A DNA stretch of 64,000 nt from Candidatus Anammoximicrobium sp. (lineage in GTDB: Bacteria > Planctomycetota > Planctomycetia > Pirellulales > Pirellulaceae), in assembly GCA_012515235.1 (NCBI GenBank), contig JAAYYU010000176.1, positions 27,740 to 91,739 of the forward strand, read 5' to 3'. The notes below the pieces were generated by a model. That model searched no databases. It was not told where the DNA came from and saw only the letters and a program-made list of their open reading frames with translations. The position numbers and the translations under genes were made by a program. The first letter of the stretch is position 1, and each line of letters begins with the position of its first letter. Below, in pieces: positions 50,460-60,037 of the stretch.

Positions 50460-53009
50460 TCAGTCCGAATTGTTCGAGGCCGCTTTCTTCGCATAGGTTT
50501 CGGTCAAGTAACGGACGATTTGCGCCAGTTCATTTTCGTCGGCGGTCATGCCCTCGGCGACCATCCGCGTCACCAGGTCTCGCGCGGCGGCCTCGGAATC
50601 GGGCGGCGCCTGCTCGACTTCGTCGGTGCCGTGGCATTCGGAACATTTCGCTTCGAACACTTGTTTGGCTTGGGCCGCGTCGTAGGGCGCCGCGTCCGCC
50701 GGCTTTTCGGCCAGACTTTCGGCGGCTTGCTTCGCGTCGTCACGGCGTTGCGTCTGCTCGCGCAACCGCTGGGCGGATTGCTGCAACTGCGGGGACAGCG
50801 CCACCAGGTACGCCGTGACCTGCCACTGCTGTTCCTCCGAAATGGGCGCCAACTGCGAAGTGAGGTCCGCCATCCGGCGGACGGTCTGACGCCACCCCTC
50901 CGGCGTCCGCGGCCGCGCGATCACCGTCCGCAGATCATGGCAGTCGATGCACTGCTGGCGAAGCACCTGCTGTCCGGCCCGAAGCATGGCCACCGAGGCC
51001 AGCCGGGCGCTGGCCGGCTGGTCTAATCCCGTCTGAACCAACAGCGTCTCGACGCGGTGGCGATTCTCCTCCGTAAACAAGTGTCCGGTCGCCAGGGCTT
51101 CCCGAAACGCCGGCGGCACCGCGATGCCGATCAGGACCACGCTGCCGATCAGCAACGTCGTGCCTAGCGCCGGCACCAGCGCCGCATCCAACCGTTTGAA
51201 GAACCGCACAATCGAGATTTTCAAAAGCAGCATGACTCCCACGGCAAGCCCCAGACTCATGTGCATGACGGTCCTCGCCGGGAGTTCAATCTGGTACGTC
51301 CACAGCCGCGGAACCATCTCCCACATCAGCACCACGTAGAGCGCCAGGAACACGTAACCGAAGATCCGATGGGCCAAGGCCACTCGTCCGAAAGCCGGCC
51401 GCCGCGGCGCCGGAGCGTCAACGTCCAGCGGCTCGAACGTCGATTTGGCAGCCCCGCACGCCGGACAGGCCCAGTCGTGCGGCAACCCGTCCCAACCCTG
51501 GCCGGCCTCGCCCTCGTCGTACACATAGCCGCAGACCGGACAGCGGTAACGGCGCGTGGGGGTCGCAGCTTTCGCGGCCGGTTGCGTCGAACCGCCGGAA
51601 CGCCCCGCCGCGCGCGAGCGGAGATTAGCCGCGCCGGCCGCGGCAAGGTACTCAACGACCGACTCCGCCGTCGCTCCGCTGCGCAGGACGCTCGCACAGT
51701 CGCGTTTTTCTTCGACGGCCCTCTTGGCCGCCGTCATCGGCTGCAGATCCCCCAGCAGAATCGCTCCCACCAGGCGGTTCTCTTGAAAGACAAAGCGGTA
51801 GTAGCGGCCTTCGAGCTCCTGCTCCAGGACTCGCCCTCCGGACTCTGCCGGCGCGATTTGGCCGACGCTGAACGCGTCCAGGCCCAACACCTTGAGCGTG
51901 CTGGAACGCGGCAGACCCGTGAACGCCTCGCCGGCCCCGGCCAGGTTCCGCCCGGCAATCGCCCCCTGGGCCTGCGAGGCGGTCCACAGGCCGTAGACCA
52001 CGCCCTTGTGTTCGGCCACGTCTCCGGCAGCCAGGACGTCGGGATGCGAGGTGAGCAGCTGGTCATTCACCACCACGCCGTGTTTGACCTCCAATCCGGC
52101 CTGCTGCGCCAAGGAGCCGTTCGCCCGGACGCCGGTCGCAATGACCACCAGGTCGGCCGGAACCGTGCTGCCGTCCTCGAGCAAAACGCCTCGGACGCGT
52201 TCCGCGCCCAGGATCTCCCGCGTCTTGGCCTTGCTGCAAAGCGTGATTCCGAGCTGGCCGACGTGTTCGCCGAGGATTTGTCCTGCGCGCTCGTTCAGTT
52301 GCCGCGGCAGGAGCCAGCCGTGGCCTTCCAGCAGGGTCACCTGAGCCCCGCGCCGGGCCAGGGCGCCGGCCGTTTCCAGCCCCAGCAAGCCGCCGCCGAT
52401 GCACACGCAGCGGGCCCCCGCTTGGCACGCTTGCAGAAGCGCATCCGCGTCGCCCACCGTCCGCAGACAGGTGACCCCCTGGCGATCCGCTCCGGGAAGG
52501 GGCGGAATGAAGGGACTGGCGCCGGCCGCCAGCAGGAGCTTGTCGAAGGGCAACCGCCGGCCGTCGCGCAGTTGGACTGCGCGGTCGGCCAACTGCAAGG
52601 CGGCGACCTCCGTTCCCCGCAACAACTGGATCTGCTGCTGCTGGTACCAGGCCGCCGGATGAATGAACAGGTCCGGCCGGTCGATTTCTCCGGCCAGGTA
52701 GCGTGTCAGGTTCAGGCGGTAGTAGGGGAGTTCCGCCTCGTGGGAGATCAGGACGATTTCCGCGTCCGGAGCAGTCTTGCGCAGCGATTCCACCGCCGCC
52801 ATGCCGGCGCTCCCTGCGCCGATCACGACGAAGCGGGCAGCCCGGCCCGCCGTCGCCGGTTCGGGCTTCTCCGCGGACGTTGCGCTTTCCGGGAGCGGTT
52901 CAAAGCTCTCCCGTGAGGCGTCGCAGACGGGGCAAACCTCCGGCGGTTCAGCGCCGCGGTGGACATAACCACAAACGCTGCAGATCCAGGCCGTTTGTAC
53001 ATCGGGCAT
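50460..53009 (-). CDS. Multidomain redox fusion: rubredoxin-like/FAD oxidoreductase/rubredoxin/membrane/di-cytochrome c
   Basis: This is an 849-residue protein. In order: a rubredoxin-like zinc/iron knuckle (C10, C13, C26, C29); a pyridine-nucleotide-disulfide-type FAD/NAD oxidoreductase resembling NADH:rubredoxin reductases (FAD loop VIGAGSAG at 62-69, NAD loop [10 protein letters not shown] near 203-212, [13 protein letters not shown]); a full rubredoxin domain (C490, C493, C515, C518, [13 protein letters not shown]); three hydrophobic helices (about 547-631) with His547 and His583 as possible haem ligands; and two cytochrome c motifs, C687-x2-C690-H691 and C789-x2-C792-H793. The layout implies electron transfer from NAD(P)H through FAD and rubredoxin towards membrane and periplasmic haem. 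I know no named family with this exact chain. A 32-residue membrane peptide gene follows. Confidence 0.82.
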   Translation of the reverse strand: MPDVQTAWICSVCGYVHRGAEPPEVCPVCDASRESFEPLPESATSAEKPEPATAGRAARFVVIGAGSAGMAAVESLRKTAPDAEIVLISHEAELPYYRLNLTRYLAGEIDRPDLFIHPAAWYQQQQIQLLRGTEVAALQLADRAVQLRDGRRLPFDKLLLAAGASPFIPPLPGADRQGVTCLRTVGDADALLQACQAGARCVCIGGGLLGLETAGALARRGAQVTLLEGHGWLLPRQLNERAGQILGEHVGQLGITLCSKAKTREILGAERVRGVLLEDGSTVPADLVVIATGVRANGSLAQQAGLEVKHGVVVNDQLLTSHPDVLAAGDVAEHKGVVYGLWTASQAQGAIAGRNLAGAGEAFTGLPRSSTLKVLGLDAFSVGQIAPAESGGRVLEQELEGRYYRFVFQENRLVGAILLGDLQPMTAAKRAVEEKRDCASVLRSGATAESVVEYLAAAGAANLRSRAAGRSGGSTQPAAKAATPTRRYRCPVCGYVYDEGEAGQGWDGLPHDWACPACGAAKSTFEPLDVDAPAPRRPAFGRVALAHRIFGYVFLALYVVLMWEMVPRLWTYQIELPARTVMHMSLGLAVGVMLLLKISIVRFFKRLDAALVPALGTTLLIGSVVLIGIAVPPAFREALATGHLFTEENRHRVETLLVQTGLDQPASARLASVAMLRAGQQVLRQQCIDCHDLRTVIARPRTPEGWRQTVRRMADLTSQLAPISEEQQWQVTAYLVALSPQLQQSAQRLREQTQRRDDAKQAAESLAEKPADAAPYDAAQAKQVFEAKCSECHGTDEVEQAPPDSEAAARDLVTRMVAEGMTADENELAQIVRYLTETYAKKAASNNSD

Positions 53010-53041
53010 CGGAGCACCTGTTCCCTTGTCGCGAAGTGCAT

Positions 53042-55732
53042 TTACGGAGACGTCTTGGCGCGAACGGTGTGTTCCAGACAGCTTGCCACCAGGCTCGTCC
53101 AGCCGGTCTGATGGCTGGCGCCGAGGCCGGCGCCCGTGTCGCCGTGAAAATACTCGTGAAACAGCAGCCGGTCGCGGTCATCTGGCGCCCCCTGCGGACG
53201 CGGCCCCTGGTACGGACGCCGTTGTTGCCCGTCAGGCAGAAACAGCCGAGCCAGACGCCGCGACAGCTCCTGGGCAATTTCGTGCAAGTTCATCAACTGG
53301 CCCGAACCGGTCGGGCATTCCACCCGCAACGTCTCGCCGTAGAAAAGATGGTAGCGTTCCAGGGCCTCAATCAACAGGTAGTTCACCGGGAACCAGACCG
53401 GCCCGCGCCAGTTCGAGTTTCCGCCGAACATGTACGTGTTCGACTCGCCGGGCACATAATCCACCCGGAACTCCTGGCCGTGGCAGCGAAAGACGTAAGG
53501 ATGGTCCTGGTGATACTTCGACAGCGAACGGATGCCGTAGGGCGAGAGGAACTCCCGCTCGTCCAGCACGTACGCCAGCACACGTTCCAACCGCTGGCGC
53601 GAAGGAATCGCCAGCAGGTGCCGGCTGCGAGTGGCGCGGTCGCCTTCGTCCCTCGTCTCCAGGTAGGAAATGTGCTTTGCCAAGTCGCCGCGATACGTCA
53701 GGAACCACTCCAGGCGTTTGCGGAATCCCGGCAGGGCGTCGATCACTTCGTCGGTCAGGACTTCCACGGCAAACAGCGGAATCAGTCCCACCATCGAGCG
53801 CACGCGCAGCGGCACGCGCTGGCCGTCCACGTACATCTGGTCGTAGTAAAAGCCGTCCTCGTCGTTCCACAATCCCGTGCCGCCGAGCGTGTTCATGGCG
53901 TCGGCGATGTGTACGAAGTGCTCGAAGAACTTCGACGCGATATCCTCCGCCCCGGGATCGGTACGGGACAATTCCAGGGCCATGGCCAGCATCGTGGCGC
54001 AGTAAAACGCCATCCAGGCCGTGCCGTCGGCCTGTTCCAGGTGGCCGCCGTTGGGCAGCGGGCGCGAGCGGTCAAACACGCCGATGTTGTCCAGCCCCAA
54101 AAAGCCGCCGGAAAACAGGTGCTTGCCACGCTCGTCTTTGCGGTTGACCCACCAGGTGAAATTGATCAACAGTTTCTGAAAGACGCTGGACAGGAACCGC
54201 CGATCCCCTTGGCCGCGATGCGCCGTCAGCTGGTACGCCCGCCAGCAGGCCCAAGCATGCACCGGCGGATTGACGTCGCCCAGGTCAAATTCATAGGCCG
54301 GGATCTGGCCGTTGGGGTGCATGTACCACTCGCGCAGCAGCAACGTCAATTGCTGCTTGGCAAACGCGGGGTCCAGCCGGGCCATGGGGATCATGTGAAA
54401 AGCCAAATCCCAGGCCGCGTACCAGGGATATTCCCATTTGTCGGGCATCGACAGCACGTCGCGGTTGAACAAGTGCGGCCAATCCGCGTTGCGTCCCCGC
54501 TGCCGCGAGTCGGGCGGCGGAGGGAAATTGGGGTCGCCCCGCAGCCAGTCCTCCACGACGTAGTGGTAGAACTGCTTGGTCCACAGCAGGCCCGCATAGG
54601 CCTGGCGGGCGACCAACCGCTCCTCCGCTCCCAGTTCGCCGGGGATGATGCGGGAGTAGAATTCGTCGCTTTCCGCCGCGCGTGCGGCCAGCGTGCGGCG
54701 GAATTCGTCCCCGAAGACTTCCTGGGGCGGTTCGGATTCGGCGAACAGCCGCAACCGGACCTGGACCTCCGCTCCCGCCGGAATATCCAGCCGATAGTGG
54801 GCGGCGGCCTTCGTGCCGAAGTTGCGCGGATTGACTGCCTGAGTGTCCCCGTGGACGACGTATTGATGAAAGGCGTCTTTCACGTGCCGCTGCTCGTTGG
54901 GCACGCCGTACAGCCGCTGGAGGTTGGTCGCGTTATCGGTAAACAGCCATTGGTAACCGGTGCCGTCCGAAGCGGTGTCGGCCGCCAGGCGGAAGCGGCC
55001 CAACGTGACGTGCTCCGCTTGCAGCGTGCCATCGTGGGCCAGGCGGATGACGGGCTTGACCCAGCAGCCTTCGTGGGCGCAGCCCCAAATCCAAGTATTG
55101 CGGTACCAAAGCGTGGGCAGCAGGTGCAAAACCGCCCGTTCCGGACCCCGGTTGACGGCCGTGATCAAAATCAGGATGTCGTCGGGGGCGGCCTTGGCGT
55201 ACTCGACAACGACATCAAAGTACCGCTGCTCGGCAAACACGCCCGTGTCGGGCAACTCGAATTCCGGCTCGTCGCGGCTGCGACGCTGGTTCTCCTCGAC
55301 CAACGCCTCGTACGGAAAGCGGCCCTGGGGATACTGGTACAACGCACGCAGGTAGGAATGCGTGGGCGTCGAGTCGAGATAGAAGTAGCATTCCTTCACG
55401 TCTTCGCCGTGATTGCCCTGGGGACCTGTCAAACCGAACAGGCGTTCTTTAAGGAACGGATCCTGCGTGTTCCACAAAGCCGGGGCGAAGCACAACCGGC
55501 ACTCGCGATCGGTGATGCCGAGCAACCCGTCCTCGCCCCAGCGATAGGCGCGGCTGCGGGCGTCGCCGTGGGAAAAATCGTTCCAGGAATCGCCGTGGGG
55601 CGAGTAGTCCTCGCGCACCGTGGACCATTGCCGTTCCGCCAGGTACGGCCCCCACCGTTTCCAGTTCGCCGCCCGCTGGGCGTCCTCTTCCAGACGCCTC
55701 AGCTCCGCTTCTCCGTTTGCTTCGCTCGCCAT
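53042..55732 (-). CDS. GH63-type glucosidase (alpha/alpha barrel), cytoplasmic
   Basis: This is an 896-residue protein with no signal peptide, starting at ATG 55732 ([23 protein letters not shown] 55744 is an alternative). The C-terminal half carries the GH63/(alpha/alpha)6-barrel features seen in bacterial mannosylglycerate or glycan glucosidase relatives: [70 protein letters not shown] and [20 protein letters not shown], and TGWTSLVA near the end. Members hydrolyse alpha-glucosides. It lies 32 bases before the redox-fusion gene, so the two may share a transcript, although no functional link is obvious. Confidence 0.82.
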   Translation of the reverse strand: MASEANGEAELRRLEEDAQRAANWKRWGPYLAERQWSTVREDYSPHGDSWNDFSHGDARSRAYRWGEDGLLGITDRECRLCFAPALWNTQDPFLKERLFGLTGPQGNHGEDVKECYFYLDSTPTHSYLRALYQYPQGRFPYEALVEENQRRSRDEPEFELPDTGVFAEQRYFDVVVEYAKAAPDDILILITAVNRGPERAVLHLLPTLWYRNTWIWGCAHEGCWVKPVIRLAHDGTLQAEHVTLGRFRLAADTASDGTGYQWLFTDNATNLQRLYGVPNEQRHVKDAFHQYVVHGDTQAVNPRNFGTKAAAHYRLDIPAGAEVQVRLRLFAESEPPQEVFGDEFRRTLAARAAESDEFYSRIIPGELGAEERLVARQAYAGLLWTKQFYHYVVEDWLRGDPNFPPPPDSRQRGRNADWPHLFNRDVLSMPDKWEYPWYAAWDLAFHMIPMARLDPAFAKQQLTLLLREWYMHPNGQIPAYEFDLGDVNPPVHAWACWRAYQLTAHRGQGDRRFLSSVFQKLLINFTWWVNRKDERGKHLFSGGFLGLDNIGVFDRSRPLPNGGHLEQADGTAWMAFYCATMLAMALELSRTDPGAEDIASKFFEHFVHIADAMNTLGGTGLWNDEDGFYYDQMYVDGQRVPLRVRSMVGLIPLFAVEVLTDEVIDALPGFRKRLEWFLTYRGDLAKHISYLETRDEGDRATRSRHLLAIPSRQRLERVLAYVLDEREFLSPYGIRSLSKYHQDHPYVFRCHGQEFRVDYVPGESNTYMFGGNSNWRGPVWFPVNYLLIEALERYHLFYGETLRVECPTGSGQLMNLHEIAQELSRRLARLFLPDGQQRRPYQGPRPQGAPDDRDRLLFHEYFHGDTGAGLGASHQTGWTSLVASCLEHTVRAKTSP

Positions 55733-55817
55733 ACTCCCTGGCACTCACAACAGAAGACGAGATTGATGGAAAACGCCAGCCGGCGTGGTGCGGGCGCCCA
55801 TCAGCCACCGCCCGCTC

Positions 55818-55862
55818 AGCGCTAGCCGCCGGCTGCAGTCAAGCGAACCGGGCGCTAGCGCT
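55818..55862. repeat. GCTAGC-centred inverted repeat (REP-like) between GH63 and DegT genes
   Basis: AGCGCTAGC (55818-55826) and GCTAGCGCT (55854-55862) form a 9-bp inverted repeat around a GC-rich 27-base loop that itself contains GCCGGC. The spot follows the 55908-57275 gene. It may be a terminator hairpin or a dispersed REP sequence. Confidence 0.4.
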
Positions 55863-55907
55863 TGGCAGTTCCTTTGGCGAATGCCTGTTTTCCCGCGTTG
55901 CTGACGC

Positions 55908-57275
55908 CTAGGCGGTGTGCATGGCCAGATAGACCTTGCGAATCGCCCGGACGATATCCTGGCAATCCTCGTCGCTGTGCGTGGGATCCATGATCACTCC
56001 GCCGGTGCGGTCCAGGATGTCGATCGTCCGTGGGCAGGATTCGGCGCCGTACTGGATGGCTTTGCCCTGGGGGGTGTTAAAGGACGGCCAGTCGGGATGA
56101 ACCGTCCGCTTGCCCTCGATCCGCCCGTCCCTCGGCAGCACGACCGAGCCACCCGGGCCGGAGGCCGCGATGCCCTCCGCGCGCAACGCGCGCAGGAACT
56201 TGTCCCGCCGTTCCCGCGACTCCCAGGTCAAGAACACGGTCACCCCCAGATCGCCGTCCACGTCCGCCGATTTCCGCAGCTTCAGTCCCGGCAGGTCGGC
56301 GATGCCCTCGCGCACCTTCCGGTTGTTGGCCCGCAGGGAGGTCACAATGGTGTCAAGCTTCTGAACCTGGCCGTACAGGACGGCGCCGGTGAACTCGTTC
56401 ATGCGGAAATTGCAGGCAGCGAAGCCCTGCAGCAGGCCGCCCTTGAGTTCCTCGGTGTAAGGCGCACGGATCGAACCGACGTCGTGGAACCGGACCGCCC
56501 GCTCGAAGAGCTTGGGATCGTTGGTAGTCACGGCGCCGCCTTCGCCGGCGGTGATCGTCTTGCCGAGTTGAAAACTGTTGATGCCCATGTTGCCGATCGA
56601 GCCGACGAACTTGCCCTTGTAACGTCCGCCGCAGCACTGGGCGCAGTCTTCCAAAACGTACACCTTGTGCTTGCGGGCGATCTCCAGAATCGGGTCCAGA
56701 TCGGCGACACCGCCCTGCAGGTGGCTGGGGACGATCGCCTTGGTGCGCGGCGTGATGCGAGCTTCGATGTCGGTCGGATCCATGGCCAACGACTCGTCGA
56801 TCTCCGCAAAGACGGGCAGGGCACCGGAGAGGATCACGGCATCGTAGTCGGCGTACCAGGTCCAGGCGGGCAGAATGACCTCGTCGCCCGGCCCGATCTC
56901 CAGCGCCGCCATGGCGGTGTACAGCGCCGTCGTTCCGGACGTCACGCCGATGGCGTACTTGACGCCGATGTGCTCCGCGTACGTCTTCTCAAACTTCAGG
57001 GCCTTGGATCGGCCGCCCCACCAGCGGAATGGATACCGCGAGTCGAGCACCTCCAGGAGTTCCTGCTTTTCCACGTCGTCATAGAATTGCGGACCATAGG
57101 GCCGCGAGCCGAGCATGCTCTTCCGCACCGGCGTCCCGCCGTCGATCGCGAGTTGCTCCTGGGCTTCGGCACCGTGGCTTCGTGCAGCCCCGGCGGATCC
57201 CGCCAGCATCGAGGCGGCGCCGGCAGCGCCCACCGTGGCCAAAAACTCGCGACGATTCTTCTTCGATTCAAGCAT
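55908..57275 (-). CDS. Tat-exported DegT/DnrJ/EryC1/StrS aminotransferase
   Basis: This is a 455-residue protein; ATG 57275 follows AAAGGAA. The N-terminus NRREFLATVGAAGAASMLAG is a twin-arginine leader. DegT motifs follow: AIDGGTPVR, GVTSGTTALYTAMAAL, YVLEDCAQCCGGRY, and SFQLGKTITAGEGG with the PLP lysine at residue 239. All catalytic features are kept. It is the downstream member of a tandem pair with 57425-58753, separated by a strong hairpin. Both resemble the enzyme at 4417-5736. It probably modifies an exported or cell-surface sugar, but the natural substrate is unknown. Confidence 0.87.
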   Translation of the reverse strand: MLESKKNRREFLATVGAAGAASMLAGSAGAARSHGAEAQEQLAIDGGTPVRKSMLGSRPYGPQFYDDVEKQELLEVLDSRYPFRWWGGRSKALKFEKTYAEHIGVKYAIGVTSGTTALYTAMAALEIGPGDEVILPAWTWYADYDAVILSGALPVFAEIDESLAMDPTDIEARITPRTKAIVPSHLQGGVADLDPILEIARKHKVYVLEDCAQCCGGRYKGKFVGSIGNMGINSFQLGKTITAGEGGAVTTNDPKLFERAVRFHDVGSIRAPYTEELKGGLLQGFAACNFRMNEFTGAVLYGQVQKLDTIVTSLRANNRKVREGIADLPGLKLRKSADVDGDLGVTVFLTWESRERRDKFLRALRAEGIAASGPGGSVVLPRDGRIEGKRTVHPDWPSFNTPQGKAIQYGAESCPRTIDILDRTGGVIMDPTHSDEDCQDIVRAIRKVYLAMHTA

Positions 57276-57372
57276 CGGAATTTCCTTTCAAAACATGGAA
57301 AAAGGGAGGTTGTTCAAGGGGGAAAAAGGCGGGTTGTCGTGCCACGTCACGCACGTTGCGCAAACAGGCGAC

Positions 57373-57414
57373 GGATGGGACCGACCGGTCGGCGCCGAGC
57401 GGTCGATCCCATCC
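57373..57414 (-). terminator. Strong hairpin between the tandem DegT genes
   Basis: GGATGGGACCGACCG (57373-57387) and CGGTCGATCCCATCC (57400-57414) form a 15-bp stem with one mismatch and a 12-base loop. It lies just after the stop of the 57425-58753 gene in the direction of transcription and 98 bases before the next start. It could terminate or stabilise the upstream message, or set differential expression of the two enzymes. Confidence 0.5.
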
Positions 57415-57424
57415 CACCGCTGGC

Positions 57425-58753
57425 TCAGGCGGCGTAATGCTGAGCCACTTTCCGGATGGCCGCCGCGACGCCGAGAATGTACTCCTCGGACATGTTCTCG
57501 TTGATCGTCGCCCGGATGCTGCTGGCCAGGATGGCTTCCACTTCCGGGCAGTGGTGCTTGGAGAAGTCCATCGTGGTCAGGCCCATCTCCTTGACCGGCC
57601 AGCGGCCGGCGAAGAAGCCGTGATTCTGGAACACCGGCTCGCCGTACAACGGCACCTTGATGTAGCCGCCCGACACGCTTGCGCCCTCGGCCAGCAGCGC
57701 CTTGGTGAACACCGAACGGTTGCAGCGGAGCGCTTCCGGACGGATCCGGAACATGTAGAACCAGTACACGGCCCGGTCCTCGGGGTGTACCTGGTGCGGG
57801 ATGATGCTGGGCAGATCGGCGATTTTTTCGGTCAGCAGATTGCCGAGCTTGGCGCGCTTCGCGGCGATCGCTTCCAGCCGCGTCAGTTGGGCGGCTGCCA
57901 CGGCGGCCTGCGGCTCGCTCATGCGGTAGTTCGTGGCGAACGCATCGAACCCGCCCCACTTGACCCGGTTGCCGCCCTTGTCGCCGAACTTCTGCAACAG
58001 CGGCCCGAACCGCTCGTCGCTGCTGCCGACAATGCCGCCGTCGCCGCAAGTCACGTGCTTGGAATTCTGCAGCGAGAAACACCCGATATGCCCCACCGTG
58101 CCGATCGGCCGCCCGCGCGACTTCGCCCCCCAGGCCTGGGCGCAGTCTTCGATCAAAATCAAATTGTGACGATCCGCCAGGGCCTTCAACGCGTCCAGAT
58201 CGCACGGATTGCCCGTCAAATGCACCGCGATGATGGCCTTGGTCTTCGGCGTAATCCGCCGCTCCACATCCGCCACGTCCAGGTTATAAGTGCCCGCGCC
58301 CAGATCGGCGAAAACCGGCACGGCCTGCTGGTAGAGGATTCCGATCACGGTGCCAATATCCGTGATCGGCGACGTGATCACCTCGTCGCCCAAACCGATC
58401 CCGGCCGCCGCCACGGCGATGTGAATCGCGGCCGTGCCGGAAGAACACGACTGGGCGTACTTCACCGGACAGAACTCCTTGAACCGCTCGATGAACAACT
58501 TGGTCTGCGGCCCCTGCCAGTAGAACAGCGAATTCTGTTCGAGCATCGCCTCCAGGTGCTGACGCTCCACGTCGCCCCAGCGGCGGCCGGAACCGGCGGC
58601 AGTCTTGACGGCCTTCTCACCGCCGTCAATGGCCAAATCGGAACTTGGTTTGGCGGCAGTCTTCTCGGCCGCGCCCTGCGCCGTGCCCGCCAACAACAGC
58701 GTGGACGCGCCAGCCACAAACTGGCGCCGGGAGACGGAATCTAATTCGCTCAT
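57425..58753 (-). CDS. Tat-exported DegT/DnrJ/EryC1/StrS aminotransferase
   Basis: This 442-residue protein has the twin-arginine leader SRRQFVAGASTLLLAGTAQG. DegT motifs are complete: SCSSGTAAIHIAVAAAG, the GDEVITSPITDIGT strand, ILIEDCAQAWGAKSRG, and SLQNSKHVTCGDGG with the PLP lysine at residue 232. It is the upstream gene of a same-strand pair; the promoter is probably in the 179 bases before it. Together with the enzymes at 4417-5736 and 55908-57275 it forms a set of three exported PLP enzymes in one window. Exported PLP enzymes require the Tat pathway because the cofactor is bound in the cytoplasm. Confidence 0.87.
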   Translation of the reverse strand: MSELDSVSRRQFVAGASTLLLAGTAQGAAEKTAAKPSSDLAIDGGEKAVKTAAGSGRRWGDVERQHLEAMLEQNSLFYWQGPQTKLFIERFKEFCPVKYAQSCSSGTAAIHIAVAAAGIGLGDEVITSPITDIGTVIGILYQQAVPVFADLGAGTYNLDVADVERRITPKTKAIIAVHLTGNPCDLDALKALADRHNLILIEDCAQAWGAKSRGRPIGTVGHIGCFSLQNSKHVTCGDGGIVGSSDERFGPLLQKFGDKGGNRVKWGGFDAFATNYRMSEPQAAVAAAQLTRLEAIAAKRAKLGNLLTEKIADLPSIIPHQVHPEDRAVYWFYMFRIRPEALRCNRSVFTKALLAEGASVSGGYIKVPLYGEPVFQNHGFFAGRWPVKEMGLTTMDFSKHHCPEVEAILASSIRATINENMSEEYILGVAAAIRKVAQHYAA

Positions 58754-58932
58754 GGTAAAACCCCCGCACTTCGTAAGTCTGAGATCCTGGACCGTCGCTC
58801 TGGGCGTCCGACAGGCGGTAAACGCTCGCCTGGGGACGAGATCCCAAATTGAACCCTCCCTCGTGTCTCCTTCAGGTTACGCCATATCCTCTCGTCTGCA
58901 TACTACCACCAGAGGCGCAAGCGGCCGGAAAG

Positions 58933-59619
58933 TCAAGATGGCGAATCCGCCAATTCCCCCGCAACCAGCCGCCTTCGCCCCTCGCGGCACAGGTCCAGCA
59001 GCGGGCAATCCGGACACTGCGGCTTCCGCGCCCCACAGACCGTCCGCCCGTGACGGATCAGTTGGAGGTGGAACTCCAGCACCCGTTTCGGCGGCACCAG
59101 ACGAGCCAATTCCTCGTGCGCCCGTTCCGCGCTGGTCCGCTTGCCGATCAGGCCGATCCGCTGAGCCAGCCGATGCACGTGCGTGTCGACCGGCAATACC
59201 GGTTTGCGGCAGGCGAACAGCAGCACGCAGGCCACGGTCTTCGGCCCCACGCCGGGAAAACGGGCCAGGTACTCTTCCGCCCGACGCGCCGGCAGGCCGC
59301 GCAGGAACTCCAGCGACAGCTCGCCCCGGTCCTCGAAAACCCGCTGCAAGATCGCCTTGATGCGCGGGGCCTTCCGGTTCGCCAGACCGGCCTGCCGAAT
59401 CGCCCCGGCGATCCGTTCGGGCGACGCGCGCCGAACTTCATCCCAATCGCGGAAGCGGCGGCGCAATTCCTCGTACCCGGCGCTGCTGTTCGCGTCCGAC
59501 GTGTTTTGCGACAGCACGGTGGCAATCAACTCGTCCAGCACCGGCCACTGCTCCGGCGGTTCGACGGGGCCGTAGACTTTGCCCAACCGCCGACAGATGC
59601 CGGCGACCACGGCCCGCAT
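58933..59619 (-). CDS. nth: Endonuclease III, [4Fe-4S] HhH-GPD glycosylase/lyase
   Basis: This is a 228-residue protein removing oxidised pyrimidines from DNA and cleaving the abasic site. ATG 59619 (MRAVVAGICRRLGKVYG) gives the normal family length. Visible are LIATVLSQNTSDANS, the helix-hairpin-helix ARFPGVGPKTVACVLL with the catalytic Lys, PVDTHVHRLAQRI with the catalytic Asp, and the cluster cysteines in C-x6-C-x2-C-x5-C (CGARKPQCPDCPLLDLC). The frame is open further upstream to 60033, but that part does not resemble Nth and includes the marC-like remnant. Confidence 0.93.
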   Translation of the reverse strand: MRAVVAGICRRLGKVYGPVEPPEQWPVLDELIATVLSQNTSDANSSAGYEELRRRFRDWDEVRRASPERIAGAIRQAGLANRKAPRIKAILQRVFEDRGELSLEFLRGLPARRAEEYLARFPGVGPKTVACVLLFACRKPVLPVDTHVHRLAQRIGLIGKRTSAERAHEELARLVPPKRVLEFHLQLIRHGRTVCGARKPQCPDCPLLDLCREGRRRLVAGELADSPS

Positions 59620-59862
59620 TTCGCTGGAACTGTGCCGGCAGCTGGAATTGCTGATGCCCGTCTTCAAGTCCGCTCCCCTCGCTCTCGGGCGGCCCCCCCT
59701 CAGAGACTCCCTCGGTGTCTCCCTCGCACGCCTCGGATGTCGAGTGCGTCGCCGGCGGGACGAGTGACGAAGACCCCGTTTGCCAACGCCTGCAGCCCCC
59801 CGCCGACGCAGCGACCTTCGAGCCACACCCGCAGCGTCATCGTAGGAAGCAAGGGCACCGCC

Positions 59863-60033
59863 CACAATCCCGGCTGCCGCCAAGCCGTTCAAGACGAACG
59901 GGACGGCAAGGGCCAGCAGGACCAGTCCCAAGACGCGGCTGATGACGTGGATGCCCGCCTGGCCCAGGCCGCGATGTAGAGGCTCCGCCAGACGCAGCGT
60001 CAGGTAGGTGTTCAGACCCGTGACGAGAATCAC
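59863..60033 (-). pseudogene. Remnant of a MarC-family membrane protein (3' end only)
   Basis: From GTG 60033, starting 4 bases after the lon stop, the translation NTYLTLRLAEPLHRGLGQAG and then VISRVLGLVLLALAVPFVLN matches the last ~50 residues of MarC (UPF0056) membrane proteins, which are normally about 200 residues with six helices. Everything upstream is the lon gene, so the front of the gene is missing. The frame then runs on without MarC resemblance. This indicates a deletion or rearrangement that joined lon to a marC tail. It is unlikely to make a working transporter-like protein. Confidence 0.6.
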
Positions 60034-60037
60034 GGCG

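Noticed and set aside
59620..59862. A continuous frame from the marC tail into nth that could suggest a MarC-Nth fusion protein
   Set aside because: The stretch between them is Arg-rich without resemblance to either family, and nth has a normal start at 59619 with normal length.
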